A DNA stretch of 64,000 nucleotides from Nematostella vectensis (GCF_932526225.1 NC_064045.1:6742998-6806997), one strand, 5' to 3'. Positions 43,024-55,564 are shown, numbered from the stretch's first letter. The notes: a model not told the origin generated them from the letters alone. A program made the numbers and translations.

Positions 43024-43060
43024 CTACCCCATCTCGACCATACAGCACTGTCGTGCCACG
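42873..43060 (-). repeat. Tandem copy of the 3' end of the PIDD1-like coding region
   Basis: TACCTAGTA..GTTCC.CGGGGTACT and TCGACCATA.AGCAC occur at 42873-42925 and again at 42993-43050, where they span the stop codon and last seven codons of the gene. Spacing about 120 bp. Confidence 0.8.
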
Positions 43061-46000
43061 TAGCCCAGCCCTATCTTGCAGAGAGCGTTAGACAGAGTTT
43101 GCAGCGAGCAGTTATCGGGGTACTTCTCCCGCCACGCCAACAGCATCTGATAAGCCTGCTCCCTCACCCCATCCTGCTTGTAGTTCAGCTCGATCTCTTG
43201 TATCGTCGGCTCCTCCATTCTGAGCACTCGGCCAAGATCTTTCCACCGTCCGGTAAGTTTTCCAGTGATCTCTACGAATTTGTCCTCCCAAGAGATTTCA
43301 GGAGGGAGCTTCCGCTTCCGCTCGTTTTTCTTGACACAGGGACACCTCGGTTCCGAAGTGGAGGATTCTGTCGGAGCAAAATGAAACAAAGATACAGTGA
43401 CGCCCGAAATTATTGCAACATTCGACTGCGGTAACCTCGGTAGAAAACCGAGGTAACAAAAATGTGGTCGGACGCTCTAACCTCAGCAAAAAAAGAGCGG
43501 TAATTAGCCGCGGTTTTCAACCGCGATTCGAAACCCCGGTTTTACTGAGATTAGGATGTACACCAACGCAACTACGAAAAGTACACACGATCCCCGTGAC
43601 ATTGATCTATAATTAGAACGACGTTCTAATTGACATGCAAGCAATTGCTAATCTCAAAGGTTCTCTGTAAACGTTTCTAGAAGTTCTTTTTGGAAGGATT
43701 AATCGTTTGTCGATCTGAATGAAAAGGAATAATTGGACAAATAGCTCAACGAGCAAGTTGAGTATTTCAGTTTCTGTAAATAAATATTTTGGTGTCGGTT
43801 TGAATCAAAGGAAATAAATAGCGGGATCCCTGTGTACAAACAAGCCCTTACCTCCACGTTCCTCTTCCAACGCCACTGCGCTGGACCCAGGTCCTATCAT
43901 CCTGGGTTGGCCGTGCAGCCTGTTGCGGTACTGACCAATACTGTACATTGCTGAAATGAACTCGTGTGGTTGCCCGCCACGCCGCTTATAATTCGCCAGC
44001 AGCTCTGTCATTGGTTCGGTTGAGGCCGCTAACTTGGTAATCTCAGCCTGGGTGTAACGCAACGCTTTGGCAATCTCTTCCCATACCTCATCGCCCATGT
44101 CACGCTCGGTCGTGATGGTCAAGAGAGCTGAATACAATAAAACTCACGCAATTAGTACAGTTACAAGAAAAACAGAGCTGCTAAGTGTGACGACTCCAGA
44201 ATTGCTACGAGGGATAAGACAGAAACGCGCTTTAAGCGGACATAAAATAGGTATAGAGGGTTACACAGGTGGTAAACACGGGAGAAGAAAACTCTATCAG
44301 CCTATACAGTGCCTTGAAGGGGGATTATACCAATGAAGTATGAGTTTATCTAAAATACTTGAGAATTATCTTAAATATTTCTGCCTTGAAAGAGCCTTCC
44401 TGTCTATACTGCTGACAACGGCTGGGAATCAACAAAATAAAAACAACCCTCTTCCACCTCAGGGCCCTGAAATCAGTGGTTATTTCCCTACTTTTCCCTA
44501 AGAAAATGCGTGAAAGAGGGTCGTTATTTCACAACATCCAAGACATCCCCAGAATACAAGCAAACAATAGACACCGGAAGTGTGCGTCGAGAATTAGCGG
44601 TCTGAGTTGAACACTCACAGGCTATAACTGTAATAGATAACTGTTTAGACTATAGTATAACTAGGTCTTAATGATGTACTTACAGGCCAGCTCTCTGCTT
44701 AACTGTACGTCCCACTGGAGAGAACTCTGATATGGGATGGCATCGCGTGGCTGTAAAAAAATACAATCCATATTATGTATAGGATACGAACAAAACACGT
44801 TAAGCACCACTCAAAATTTTGCTTTCTTGCATGCAAAAAAAAAAAAAAAACAATAGTAGGAGATTTAATTTTGGGAGGCAATTATAAAGGCAATGTTGAG
44901 GTAAGAGAAATAAGCTGTCTTAAAGAAACTAGAGTTATCCGGCCGAAATCTGGGCTAGTCCTGCCAACGTTCATAATAACATAGAGTCAATTCTAATTCT
45001 AAAGCAACACTCACCTTGTCCAAGTTGAATGAAAAAAGGGTGCTGCCACGCCCATTGGGTAGGGTCTGTTCAATCTCCGCCTTGCCAAAGCTGCCATGTG
45101 CAGGAATCTCACCAGTGAAGCAACAGATAAACTGGACCACCATCTGTCGGCCTGTGAATGTCTCTGTGTGCTCAAGGTTTTGCTGACCGGCAGCTGTATC
45201 TGCCTTGAACAACCCAGACATCACTCTGCAACACACGATACAAAACGGTGGTTAGCTAGGGTTCTTCCTGTCACAGTTAGATTTACTAACTTTGTTATTA
45301 AAGCCGCATTGTCACCAGTTTACTTCCTTAGGTCCGACGGAAACCTCAACCGTTAAAAGACAAAAGAATCTTTTAAAATTCGAGATATTTAACAGGCCAT
45401 CCGCTCTAAATTATCAATCACATCCTCAAAGAAACTTCCAATAGACACACTGCTTACAATATTTTGAAATATTTTTCGCGTTTTCCGTTAAAAATCATCG
45501 GATACTGTTACGTATTCGACCGGAAGTAAACTGGTGACAATGCGGCTTTAAGTCTTAGGCTTATACCTGAATTAGTAGTTTTGCGACCTCCGACAATCGA
45601 AGTTCCTTGTGTGGTTTGGGAATCATGCACAGGCAACTAATAACCTAATTCTCACTGTAGCACTATAAATGAATAGATGGCACAGCCAAGCCATTGATTG
45701 GCCAAGGTAGTATGATTAACTACAGTACAGCGAATTATTCCCAGAGAAGAAATAAACCTGAATTTTCGGCATTCACAAAACTACAAAAGGAACTATAAAA
45801 TACATCAATCACTCATTTGGTAATTAAGCAGACAAAAAAATTCAAGGGAATGGTGTACAGGCAAAGGCAAGAAAAAAATCTTCAAAATAAAAAAAAAAAC
45901 TCTCCCCTAAAGATCCCATTTCTCAAAGCTCAAAAGCACCAAACAGACAACGTTTCCTTAATCAAAAAAGTTAACTATGACCAGTTTATTAAAAAAAGTC

Positions 46001-48314
46001 TTTCTTTTATTGCCACAGATTTTCTTTTATTACTGTATCACAGATTAATCCAGTCCAATACACGAGGTTGCTTCAGAGTCAAAAACCCTGACAAAAAATT
46101 ACAGCACCGGTGCCCTTACCTGATGGTGATGGGACCTGTAGAGATCATCTTGGGCGGATGAGTGCCGATGGCAATTGGAAAGTTACCAATACCCTCCAGG
46201 GGTTTACCGAACCTACAGCATGCCACACATATTCCAAACCTCACCCCATCCTCACTTTCTGACATGAGCGCCTGGCACGAGACATAGAACTGGAAAATGG
46301 GGACAAAATGAGAGGCCCCTATCTTAGCTTCATAAACGATGGCATCCAGTGTGTCCCATAAGGCTCTGAAAAGAGTGAAGTGTTCCACAGAGAAGTAGAC
46401 GGAGCAGAGGGTGGGGTCTTCTGTGTCGATGTAGACAGACTTAGGGTGGAACTGCTGCCACACTGGAGGCTCGCCCTCCAAAGTGGAACTTGTCCAGAAT
46501 GTCAACTGCTGCCCTCCAAACTGGCTCATGATTTCCTTAGCATTTGGAAGAGGGAGACGAATGGTGACTGGGTCTTTGGTGTCGGGATTAAACTGACAGC
46601 CATGAGGTCCTAGTTCAACAACGGGTGTGGCCAGTGCAAATGCTTCAGGATCATTATGGTCTACATCATACGGATCATCCGAGTACAGAACCTTCACTGA
46701 TGCCTCTATATCATGTAGCAAGGAGGTTTCTGGGAAATTGACCTCAACTCCAGGAACTTCTGGTATGTAAAGACAACCCCCAACTCCCTTCCGTATCAGG
46801 CGCTGCGCTCGAGGGTAACCCTTCTGGATGACCACTGCAAAAAGACTGAAGTGGTAGGCATTGATCTCTACATGAGAGTCAAAGACTTTGTACTGGGTCT
46901 TATTAATTGGCTCCCATTTTGGAGTCTCCCCGAGACCAGTATCACTGCACATGCAAATCACTTGATCCCCTGATGACAGGCAGGCATCAAAGGGCAAACT
47001 TATGATTGCTGGATCTGTTCTGAAGAAAAGTGCACCATGAGGACCAAGTCTCAGAATCTCACTTGCCACCATCTCACGGCTTTTCACTGGTGGTTGCTGT
47101 GAAAAGTCCTCAATAATTTCCAAGAAGAATTCAGACTTGAAGTGTCCGGAGTGGTTGTATTCAGGTATAATGACGCAGATGTCTCCATGGGTGATGTGCC
47201 GATTGCCATTGCAGTGCTCCTCAAGGTCACAAGATGTTGCATCATTATCAGAACTCACGCTTCCTTTCATGGATACCTCACTCTCAAAACTAACAATGCT
47301 AGCCCCATCATCATCACTTGAGTCATCATAAGGAATAATACCATTATTATCCCCTGTGAAAGTGGATAATGAGCCATATTCGCTTGTTGCTATCCTCCTA
47401 CGACGGCGCTCTCTCTGACCAGAGTCTAGGCTGAGATCTGACATCCTCCTAAGTCTTTGCATGGACCGAGAGGTTTTTCTTTGTATTTGTTTCTGAAGAT
47501 ACTCCAAATTTAGCCTTCTAATCTCTTGGTTGAGTCTGATTTTTTCTTTCAAGTCTTTTACAAGCTGCAACTGCTCCTTCTGTGACTTAACAACTTCACT
47601 TATTTTCTCATAGTGACTTACATGGTAGTTCACCTTTCCAGAGCACCCTTCAAATGAATTATCTGTTTTAACAGAAGTCTTCTCTTTATGATCTTTTTTA
47701 CTTTTTTCCTTGTTCTTTTTCCGGTTTCTGATGTTTTCTAACAGCTCATTTGTAAAGGAAACACTCTGAGAAGGTTGAGCCTCAGGCTCTTCTTTCACTA
47801 CAACATTGAAGTACTGCCTTATCACTGCCAGGCTCTGTATGTAAACATCTCTAGGAATGTTTTCAATTGGATTACAAAGCAAATAAAGATATTTAAGCCT
47901 TGGGATCCGGAGAAGAAATACAGGAACGACTTCAATCGCATTTCCAGAAATGTTGAGCCACTCCAGCTGTCTAAACTTTCCAAAATATAAGGGGACATCA
48001 TTGAGTTTATTATGTGCAAGACCAAGTCTTTTCAGGTTCACTAGGTTACCGAGCTCATCTGGAAGTAATTCTATGCTGTTGTGCTGAAGATAAAGTTCCT
48101 GGAGGTTCACTAAATCACCAAGTGCTGGTGGGAGTTCAATAAAGCCATTGTAGCTGAGTTCTAGAGATTGTAAAGTGTAAAGAAGGGGTTTTTGTGTGAT
48201 ACACTGAGGGATCGTAGTAAGATGCTGTCCACGTAGGTCTAAGGTAGGCTGACATGACTTGACTGCGTTTATAAGTAACTTGTCTTTCTCCTTGAGTCCA
48301 AATGGACTCCTCAT
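43024..48314 (-). CDS. PIDD1-like protein: LRR, two ZU5, UPA-like, two death domains
   Basis: Five exons on the minus strand: 48360-46120 (ATG at 48314), 45225-45015, 44750-44684, 44127-43852, 43367-43024 (stop at 43026-43024). Coding sum 3,093 nt, 1,030 residues. Domains: leucine-rich repeats at about 25-185 (LQSLELSYNGFIELPPALGD, LVNLQELYLQHNSIELLPDE and more); a basic coiled linker and phospho-rich Ser/Asp segment; ZU5-1 ending NAYHFSLFAVVI; ZU5-2 ending VEHFTLFRAL; a UPA-like region; death domain 1 (DEVWEEIAKALRYTQAEI); death domain 2 (GRWKDLGRVLRMEEPTIQEI). PIDD proteins self-cleave at HF|S sites. The first ZU5 keeps HFS; the second has HFT. The family is a cytosolic stress-signalling scaffold for caspases. 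An in-frame TGA lies just upstream of the retained reading frame, which favours Met 48314. The 5' UTR exons were not identified. A UNC5CL or ankyrin-like origin is less likely because LRRs are present. Confidence 0.92.
45298..45551. mobile_element. TTAAAGCCGC MITE, copy 3, in PIDD1-like intron 1
   Basis: Same terminal inverted repeats as 31715-31926, 254 bp, in the intron between exons 48360-46120 and 45225-45015. Its interior (AGACACACTGCTTACAATAT) matches 34963-35216 in reverse. Confidence 0.88.
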
Positions 48315-48539
48315 GTCTTGAGTGGTGACTGAATCATTTCTTCTTATCAAGATTGATCACCTGAAACACAAATAAATTTTACTTTTAGAAAATTATAAAA
48401 GAAAAACTGTTGCAATCATTAAAAAAATTATGACAAACATTTTTTACTGAAAATGTTCAAAAAGATAACTAAAAGAATAATACTAATACTATAATACTGG
48501 AAGTGGTGAGGCTGACGTAGATGCTGTTTATATTGTACA

Positions 48540-50735
48540 ATTTACCCAACACATATATTTTCTAGCAACAGTTAGTCTTCTTACCATGAATTATTAAACA
48601 GACTGGGTCTCTAGGGCTCAAATGAGAATATAAAGAGTAAAAAAAGGGATTAGAGTCAAGTAAAATAGGTGGATTGTTTATAGCATAGGGAAGGTGATAG
48701 ATTATTTGGTTATTAATATTTTATTAGCAGACGCAGCTGCAACAGAAGATTCTAAATATTTTATTAACAGCTGATTTTGGATAAACAAATCGAGTTCGCT
48801 CTTGAGAAATAAAACCCTTTTTTGAACTTTTATGTGACTGAGTCAAGAAAGAAAACCTTCAATGGCCTATAATATTTTGCTTTTGTTTAGAAGCAAAGTA
48901 AACTAATTTAGAAACAAGGCAAACTATAAGACATTAATAAATAATGCTAAATCCTAAATTCAGAAGGTCAGAATCCAATTATCAAATTCCACAATAGAGC
49001 ACCATATCAGCTGTCTCTAAAACTTTGTTTTGATTGTTCATTCAAAAAGAACTTCTCATATCACTATAAATAATAACTGGTCAGTCTTCATAAACATTGT
49101 TAATCTTGGTTCAAATCTGATTCTTATGTACAATGAGCAATAATATCATCTTTTAATTATTTAACCTTTTAGAGTTATTTAACCCCCCCCCCTCAAAAAA
49201 AAACTATTGTATGGTTTATCTAAATAAGAAATAGATGAGTAAAACAACCCAAGAATATAAAAGGTAAAAAAGATAGGAATTAGAGTTGAGTAAAAGTAGT
49301 GGAATGTGTATAGCAGAGAGCAGGTGGTTTATTATTAGGTTATAAATATTTTATAATCAGAGGAAGCTGCAACGGAGGATTGTAAATATTTTATGAGCAG
49401 CTAAGTTTGGACGATAAACAAATCAAAATTGTTCCTGAGAAATAAAACCCTTATTGGAACTTTAATGTAATTGAGTTAAAAAAAAGAAAAGCTTCAGTGG
49501 CCTAGAATATTTTGGTTTGAAGCAAAGTAAACAAGGCAAACTATTAGACCTTATTAATAAATAATGCGAAATCCTAAATTCGGGAGGTCAGAATCCAATT
49601 ATCACATTCCACAATTAATTTTGTACAATTTACCCAACACATCTATTTTCTAGCAATAGTTAGTCTTCTTACCATGAATTATTAAATAGACTGGGTCTCT
49701 AGGGCTCAAATGAGAATATAAAGAGTAAAAAAAAGGGATTAGAGTCAAGTAAAATAGGTGGATTGTTTATAGCATAGGGAAGGTGATAGATTATTTGGTT
49801 ATTAATATTTTATTAGCAGACGCAGCTGCAACAGAAGATTCTAAATATTTTATTAACAGCTGATTTTGGATAAACAAATCGAGTTCGCTCTTGAGAAATA
49901 AAACCCTTTTTTGAACTTTTATGTGACTGAGTCAAGAAAGAAAACCTTCAATAGCCTATAATATTTTGCTTTTGTTTAGAAGCAAAGTAAACTAATTTAG
50001 AAACAAGGCAAACTATAAGACATTAATAAATAATGCTAAATCCTAAATTCAGAAGGTCAGAATCCAATTATCAAATTCCACAATAGAGCACCATATCAGC
50101 TGTCTCTAAAACTTTGTTTTGATTGTTCATTCAAAAAGAACTTCTCATATCACTATAAATAATAACTGGTCAGTCTTCATAAACATTGTTAATCTTGGTG
50201 CAAATCGGATTCTTATGTACAAAGAGCAATAATATCATCTTTTAATTATCTAACCTTTTAGAGTTATTTAACCCCCCCCCCCTAAAAAAAACTATTGTAT
50301 GGTTTATCTAAATAAGAAATAGATGAGTAAAACAACCCAAGAATATAAAAGGTAAAAAAGATAGGAATTAGAGTTGAGTAAAAGTGGTGGAGTGTGTATA
50401 GCAGAGAGCAGGTGGTTTATTATTAGGTTATAAATATTTTATTAGCAGGCGCAGCTGCAACGGAGGATTGTAAATATTTTATGAGCAGCTAAGTTTGGAC
50501 GATAAACAAATCAAAATTGTTCCTGAGAAATAAAACCCTTATTGCAACTTTAATGTAATTGAGTTAAAAAAAGAAAAGCTTTAGTGGCCTAGAATATTTT
50601 GGTTTGAAGCAAAGTAAACTAATTTAGATACAAGGCAAACTATTAGACCTTATTAATAAATGATGCGAAATCCTAAATTCAGGAGGTCAGAATCCAATTA
50701 ACAAATTCCACAATTAAGCGGCGTATCAGCTGTCT
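48540..50735. repeat. Nested tandem duplication, ~1.09 kb unit x2, each of two diverged halves
   Basis: 48560-49615 and 49645-50710 are near-identical over long stretches (CTGGGTCTCTAGGGCTCAAA, AGCATAGGGAAGGTGATAGA). Within each unit the two halves (48630- and 49270-; 49730- and 50350-) are diverged copies of each other, sharing a GCAGCTGCAAC-type motif, ATTAATAAATAATGC and AGGTCAGAATCCAATTA. The order is A-B-A'-B'. It lies upstream of the coding start of the PIDD1-like gene, probably in its first intron. No coding potential seen. Confidence 0.9.
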
Positions 50736-51776
50736 CTAAAGCATGGACTATTTGTTGAACAATAAAAACTATTAAGCAGATTTGAGTAATATCATATGGC
50801 CTTGAAAAATGAAACAATAATCGACATCGGAAGCTATCTTAACCTACGGCATGTGGATAGTTTAGCATGCTTTTTATTACTAACAATACTATTCTCGCAA
50901 GATCTATATAACTTGCTTGTTTCAAGATTTTAAGCAAAATCTCACAACATTAATGTACATTTAACTTGAATAAACGTTATTGATATAATACAGGGCGATA
51001 TAATCTTAGCTTATATATAGGAGTAAGTTGTAATAGCGATTACAATACTAGAACTTCTTGTGTTGGACATTTTCGTGTCAGGTCGAACGCACGAATTTTT
51101 TATAAAGCGATCAAGTGTAGACAACCAAAGTTAAAGACACATTCTCAGCTAAAAATAAAATATTTTCACTCAACACTAAGTACTTGATATAACTGTTATA
51201 GAAATAAAACAATTTCTTAGATAAAAGTGAAGCATTTATCCAAAGTGACTTGCTTTCAGTTTGTTCGACAATAACATTTGACAACGAAGCACAGAACGCA
51301 CGATCTATTGCCATTTCTACAAATAAAAGCTAGATATGGCTCTAGGTAGAATACTTACTGCTTCCCTCGAGACCTCAGGAACACGTGAAAATGCTACTAG
51401 GTAGACTTGTAAATCCACAAAGAAGCCATACCTCGTTGACTCGTGGGCGTCAAGGAATAACTGATCAACAGTTGTACGAGTCTGTTATTTTATTCAGCGG
51501 TCGTAGGACGCGACAAGTCCGGGCACGCGCGATAAATATAATGATTTCCATGGAAACGCGCGGGAAGCGTGTTTTAACCACACGTGTTAATACAATAGGC
51601 AACCCGTTTATCTCCACACGAACGCCGTTTCTAGCAGTTCGGGTCTAGCCTCCTCCGCAGGCAACTCTACCCTGCGTTTGTGATTTTAGGACGCGGGAGA
51701 TTTTCCCCCTGTGTTATCTTTCCCTCTATTCGCCACAGGAATCCCGCATCGAATTCCGATAAGAAGAGATGCCTGT
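50736..51776 (-). promoter_or_regulatory. Possible promoter/5' exon region of the PIDD1-like gene
   Basis: 51360-51720 is more GC- and CpG-rich than its surroundings, with CACGTGAAA (51382), GCACGCGCG (51523), ACACGTGTT (51582) and GGACGCGGGAGATTTT (51690). A noncoding first exon near here would join acceptor 48361 (tgtttcag on the minus strand). The start site cannot be fixed from sequence. Confidence 0.3.
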
Positions 51777-51865
51777 AGTCTCCTGCGCAGCCGTCCTAGC
51801 CGTCCTCGAATCCAGGGATTCGAGACTGACACTAAGGACGGCTGCGCAGGAGACTAAGATGCCTG
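51767..51865. mobile_element. 81-bp foldback mini-MITE with 9-bp target-site duplication
   Basis: Inverted ends TAGTCTCCTGCGCAGCCGTC and GACGGCTGCGCAGGAGACTA flank a 40-bp centre that itself folds (TCGAATCC/GGATTCGA). AGATGCCTG at 51767-51775 recurs at 51857-51865 on the other side. A 9-bp duplication fits Mutator-like transposition. Confidence 0.85.
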
Positions 51866-51949
51866 CAGAAGAGGCTGAATTCGGGTCCATGTTACCCTTG
51901 GATTTGGATGCGCTTGCAGTTTTTTACACTAATTAAGTATGCTCTCAGT

Positions 51950-52582
51950 CGATAGAGAAAGACAAATGAATCCCCTCTCCCCCCCCCCCCCCCCCCCCCA
52001 GCCAAAGGTGAGTACCTACCTGTAGTTCGCTGATTTAAAATTAATTCAATACGAAGGAAATAAACAGTTTCATAGTCAATTTTTCTACGTCAGCAAAGCT
52101 CACGTGTTCGATGCAACTGCAAGCCTTTACTTATACTAGGCCGGGGAGGGGAGTAATTTTGTCAAATGCAGATTTCGACGAGCGCTGGGATAACACCAAG
52201 CTTCACTCGAAGCAGCTCGAAGGGAACCACTCTCGCACTCACCAGGGTACCGGTGTGTAATTCCCTTTCCCTCTTTGGTACGCTACCTTAGGGGCGGGGG
52301 GCAACTTCTCCCTACAATCTCCCTGTAATCTCCTCTTGTCATCATCTAACAACAATGGCGCACATTGTTCAGTTGACGCTAGTATGATGGCTCATGCTGT
52401 ATTTTCATGCATTCCTTGTCTCAATCCTTTTGGTGTATTCAGAACTTTGCCCGCACCTAGAGAGCATAAGATATTTATGGGTACCATCTTATGCTCTCTT
52501 GCCCGTTCTCGACAACCACGTGAAGTATACGCCTCTTTGATCTCTGGTGTCTTATTTGCCCAGAAAACAAGATCTCCTTAGG
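51950..52582. other. Low-complexity tract and short hairpin, no gene
   Basis: Poly-C run at about 51979-52000. A hairpin at about 52456-52502 (GAGAGCATAAGAT with ATCTTATGCTCTC). An 81-codon open frame at 52336-52581 spans that hairpin and has no domain. Confidence 0.45.
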
Positions 52583-52925
52583 TGCAGGCGCGTACCCAGC
52601 ATTGGCTGAGGGTAGGGGGGAGAGGGGGGGGGGGGGGCGCAGTCATAGGTATAACTTGTGGAAAAAGGATAGTATTTGGCGATCCTTCAATCCTTTTTGC
52701 CAACCAAGAGGACAAGACCCTGCATACCCCCCTGCATACCCCCCTGTGTACCCCCTGTGTACCCCCCTGTGTACCCCCTGTGTACCCCCCTGTGTACCCC
52801 CCTGCATACCCCCCTGTGTACCCCCCTGTGTACTCCCTGTGTACCCCCCTGTGTACCCCCTGTGTACCCCCTGTGTACGCGCCTGTGTACCCCCCTGTGT
52901 ACCCCCTGTGTACGCGCCTGTTCAG
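52583..52925. mobile_element. MITE-like element with CAGGCGCGTACCCAG end and internal 11-12 bp repeat
   Basis: Starts CAGGCGCGTACCCAGCATTG and ends GTGTACGCGCCTG. Inside, a CCTGTGTACCCC unit of 11-12 bp is repeated about 16 times (52720-52915), apparently an expansion of the element's own end (TACCCCC/TACGCGCC). Overlapping proline-rich open frames come from this repeat. Confidence 0.7.
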
Positions 52926-53144
52926 ACAGAGAACAGTGTTGTGTTGTCTTCGCGGTCCCTTATTCCAACAAATTCACCTCTAAATAATTTTAACGATCAT
53001 CCTTTTGTAACATAAGAAAATGACCTGCAGGCGTGGCCCAGATTCTTATAACTTTGAGGCTTGAGGCGCTATTAGTAATCTATAATCCCCTACAACCGCG
53101 CATGCGTGGATGGGGCGGTAGAGCGGGGCAGCTCCTCAATAAAA

Positions 53145-53580
53145 CCAGGGGCGTAATCAGGATTGGCTGAGCTGGGAGGAGGGGGGGCAGTCATGATACA
53201 TATCAAGAAATTTCAGCCAAAAATTTCATTTTTGCCAAACGCGGTCAATTCCATATAAGGAAACTAATATATTCCTTTTTTTGGAAAAACTGCACGATTC
53301 TTGTTATTTTTAAGGTTACCGTACCGCAGGTGCTTCGTGAACTTTATGACTTGTAATCAGAAGATACAAACAGTGACTGCGACCATCTTCAGTCAATGGA
53401 GAAAGTATATGAAAAGAGTCCTCGGTACCAGTCCCTCAAAACAACGTTTTCTTCATATGATAAGAAATGACCCAGATTGTGGCCGCCAAGGGAGGGGGGG
53501 GGGGGGGGTGGTGGTGGTGGGGGGTGTACCCTGCGCAGAAACAGATCTAGGAGTAAAAATGGTCTAAGCGAGTATAAGGG
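53145..53580. mobile_element. MITE of the CCGTA family, diverged copy
   Basis: The interior matches 56040-56310 and, in reverse, 59975-60245. Shared blocks: TTCCATATAAGGAAACTA, AACTTTATGACTTGTAA, GACCATCTT, CTCGGTACCAG. A poly-G tract lies near its right end (53496-53509). Confidence 0.75.
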
Positions 53581-53699
53581 CACGGCATTAATTTTGGCGC
53601 AAACGAAAATGTTAACTTTTTGTCGGCGTCTGCGGCAGAGAAATTTAAAAAAGCCGGGAAGAGGTGACCTCGCCTTTCAAAATCCAATAATATTTCGCG

Positions 53700-54825
53700 A
53701 TCGATCATGATCTATTCTAGGAAAAAAGCTTAAAGATCACGGAGGATCTTAAGTATAGGTACCTGAGCATTGCCCTGCTGACTTTAGTTCAGTGCTTGAG
53801 GTATGTTTGATGACATTTAAAAATACATATATACAAAGTGAGTCAACTTCAAAAAACGAGCATTCGAGCATTTTATATTTTAAGAAAACGACTATTGAGT
53901 ACAGGAGCTCAGTGAACCCTCCGCTTAGGGTTTAATATTGTTATGTCCTAAACACCAGCGATTTATCGCGGAATTAGCGTGGACATTTTCTCAAACACGC
54001 ACAACACATTTCGAAATTGGGATATTCCGCAAAGTATTTAAAGACGGGTAAAGCAACGGTCTAGAGTTTAAAACAAAATAATAACAAAGAAATTCAAACA
54101 TGTGTAGTAGGCGATTTCGCTGGGGCAAGAAGTAGTCAGAATATCATGTTTTTCTTGTGAAAAGTATTTTATTTATAGTTGAATACAATACACCAAAAAC
54201 TGGAATTCGACTCTGCCAAATTTTCGTCTTTAATAAGACTTCTTCAGGGCAGACTGAAGAAGGTGAATCGTTACAAGCTTATTTACATCAGAATAGTGGC
54301 GCGAGACGCAAAAACATTACAACTGACAAAAACGCGCATTTTCTAGAAAAGCGCGCTATGGATAAAAAGAATTTACACATCTCTACGTGGGTTCCCACTA
54401 CAAAAAAAGTATAGACGTATAAAAAAAAAGTATAAAAGATAGACTTAAGTTTGGGCTTTTTTATTTATAGTTGAGATACACCCAGATACATTTCATGTAC
54501 ATATAACCAAATCCTAGTTGTACTCGTTTTATTGCTAACACACTGCTGCAATGGAGATTTATACCAATCTATACATCATTTTATGTTATTGCTTAGGTCT
54601 AAGTTTTTTGCGAACCTTTTTTAAAGTGATTGAAGCCTTAATTTGTTTATGCTATGCAGAAACGAACCTGTTTTTCCCGCAACTGAAAAACTTAAATAAT
54701 GGTTTGCGTATTTACATTATTTACCTTTCGTAATGACTTCAACAAATCTAAAGAAAAGAGTAAAAAAAATACTAAACTAAACTACTAAACGTACTACATA
54801 CAAAATAATGATATTCAGGACCATT
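53700..54825. other. Intergenic, nothing recognised
   Basis: AT-rich with 60-85 codon open frames (54157-54414, 54551-54733) lacking domains or splice context. No RNA gene seen. Confidence 0.4.
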
Positions 54826-55022
54826 TTAAAGGCGCATTGTCACCAGTTTACTTCCGGAGGTCCGTAGGAAAGAATCCGAGATATTTAACAGGCCATCCGC
54901 TCTAAATTATCGATCACATCCGCTTTCAATATTTTGACATATTTTTCGCGTTTGCCGTTAAAAATTATCGGAGATTGTGACGTAATCGACCGGAAGTAAA
55001 CTTGTGAAACTGCGGCTTTAAA
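54826..55022. mobile_element. TTAAAGCCGC MITE, copy 4 (shortened)
   Basis: TTAAAGGCGCATTGTCACCA to TGCGGCTTTAA; the interior matches copy 3. The inverted ends carry several substitutions. A poly-G run follows at about 55040-55062. Confidence 0.8.
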
Positions 55023-55564
55023 ATTGAGGAAGTGGCCCGGGGGGGGGGGGGGGGGGGGGGGGTTAGGGGCTACCCTTCCCCTGATATAAATAATTGTCGC
55101 TCCCTATTCGCTGTGCTGGACTACGCTAGATTGACCAAGCCCTCAATGCCACTATGGCCCCAAGCATAAAAACCATGGGAGGGGAGGGACAGGCAACATT
55201 GGTCCTCCTGCAGCACAAACAAGCAATAGTTAAATTTCAATTTTCCAATAAATATGACATATTTCCCTTTTTAAAGTCACCAAAACTATTGCTGCAGAGT
55301 TTAAAATGCCCTGATGATGTGAGTTTGACTGCTTATCTGGTCTTGTACCCAAACTTGCATTTCATAGTGTAAATATTCATACCAACTCCCCACCACCATT
55401 GTTTAAATCGCAGGGGGCGTACACAAAAAGTGTGTTATATCTTATTAAGGAATCTTCAAATACTATGATTTTTCCGTATAACACCAATTTCGCTGGTATG
55501 GTAAATGCGTATCAATAACAGAGATTAAGAAACGCTTCTGTACATGTTATAACTCGTCGCTTAA

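Noticed and set aside
48314-48350. Start of the PIDD1-like protein at TTG 48350
   Set aside because: Non-ATG start with a stop codon three codons upstream; the first ATG in frame is 48314.
52582-53015. Proline/valine-rich frames resembling a collagen- or mucin-like protein
   Set aside because: Caused by the CCTGTGTACCCC minisatellite inside a MITE; all three frames are open.
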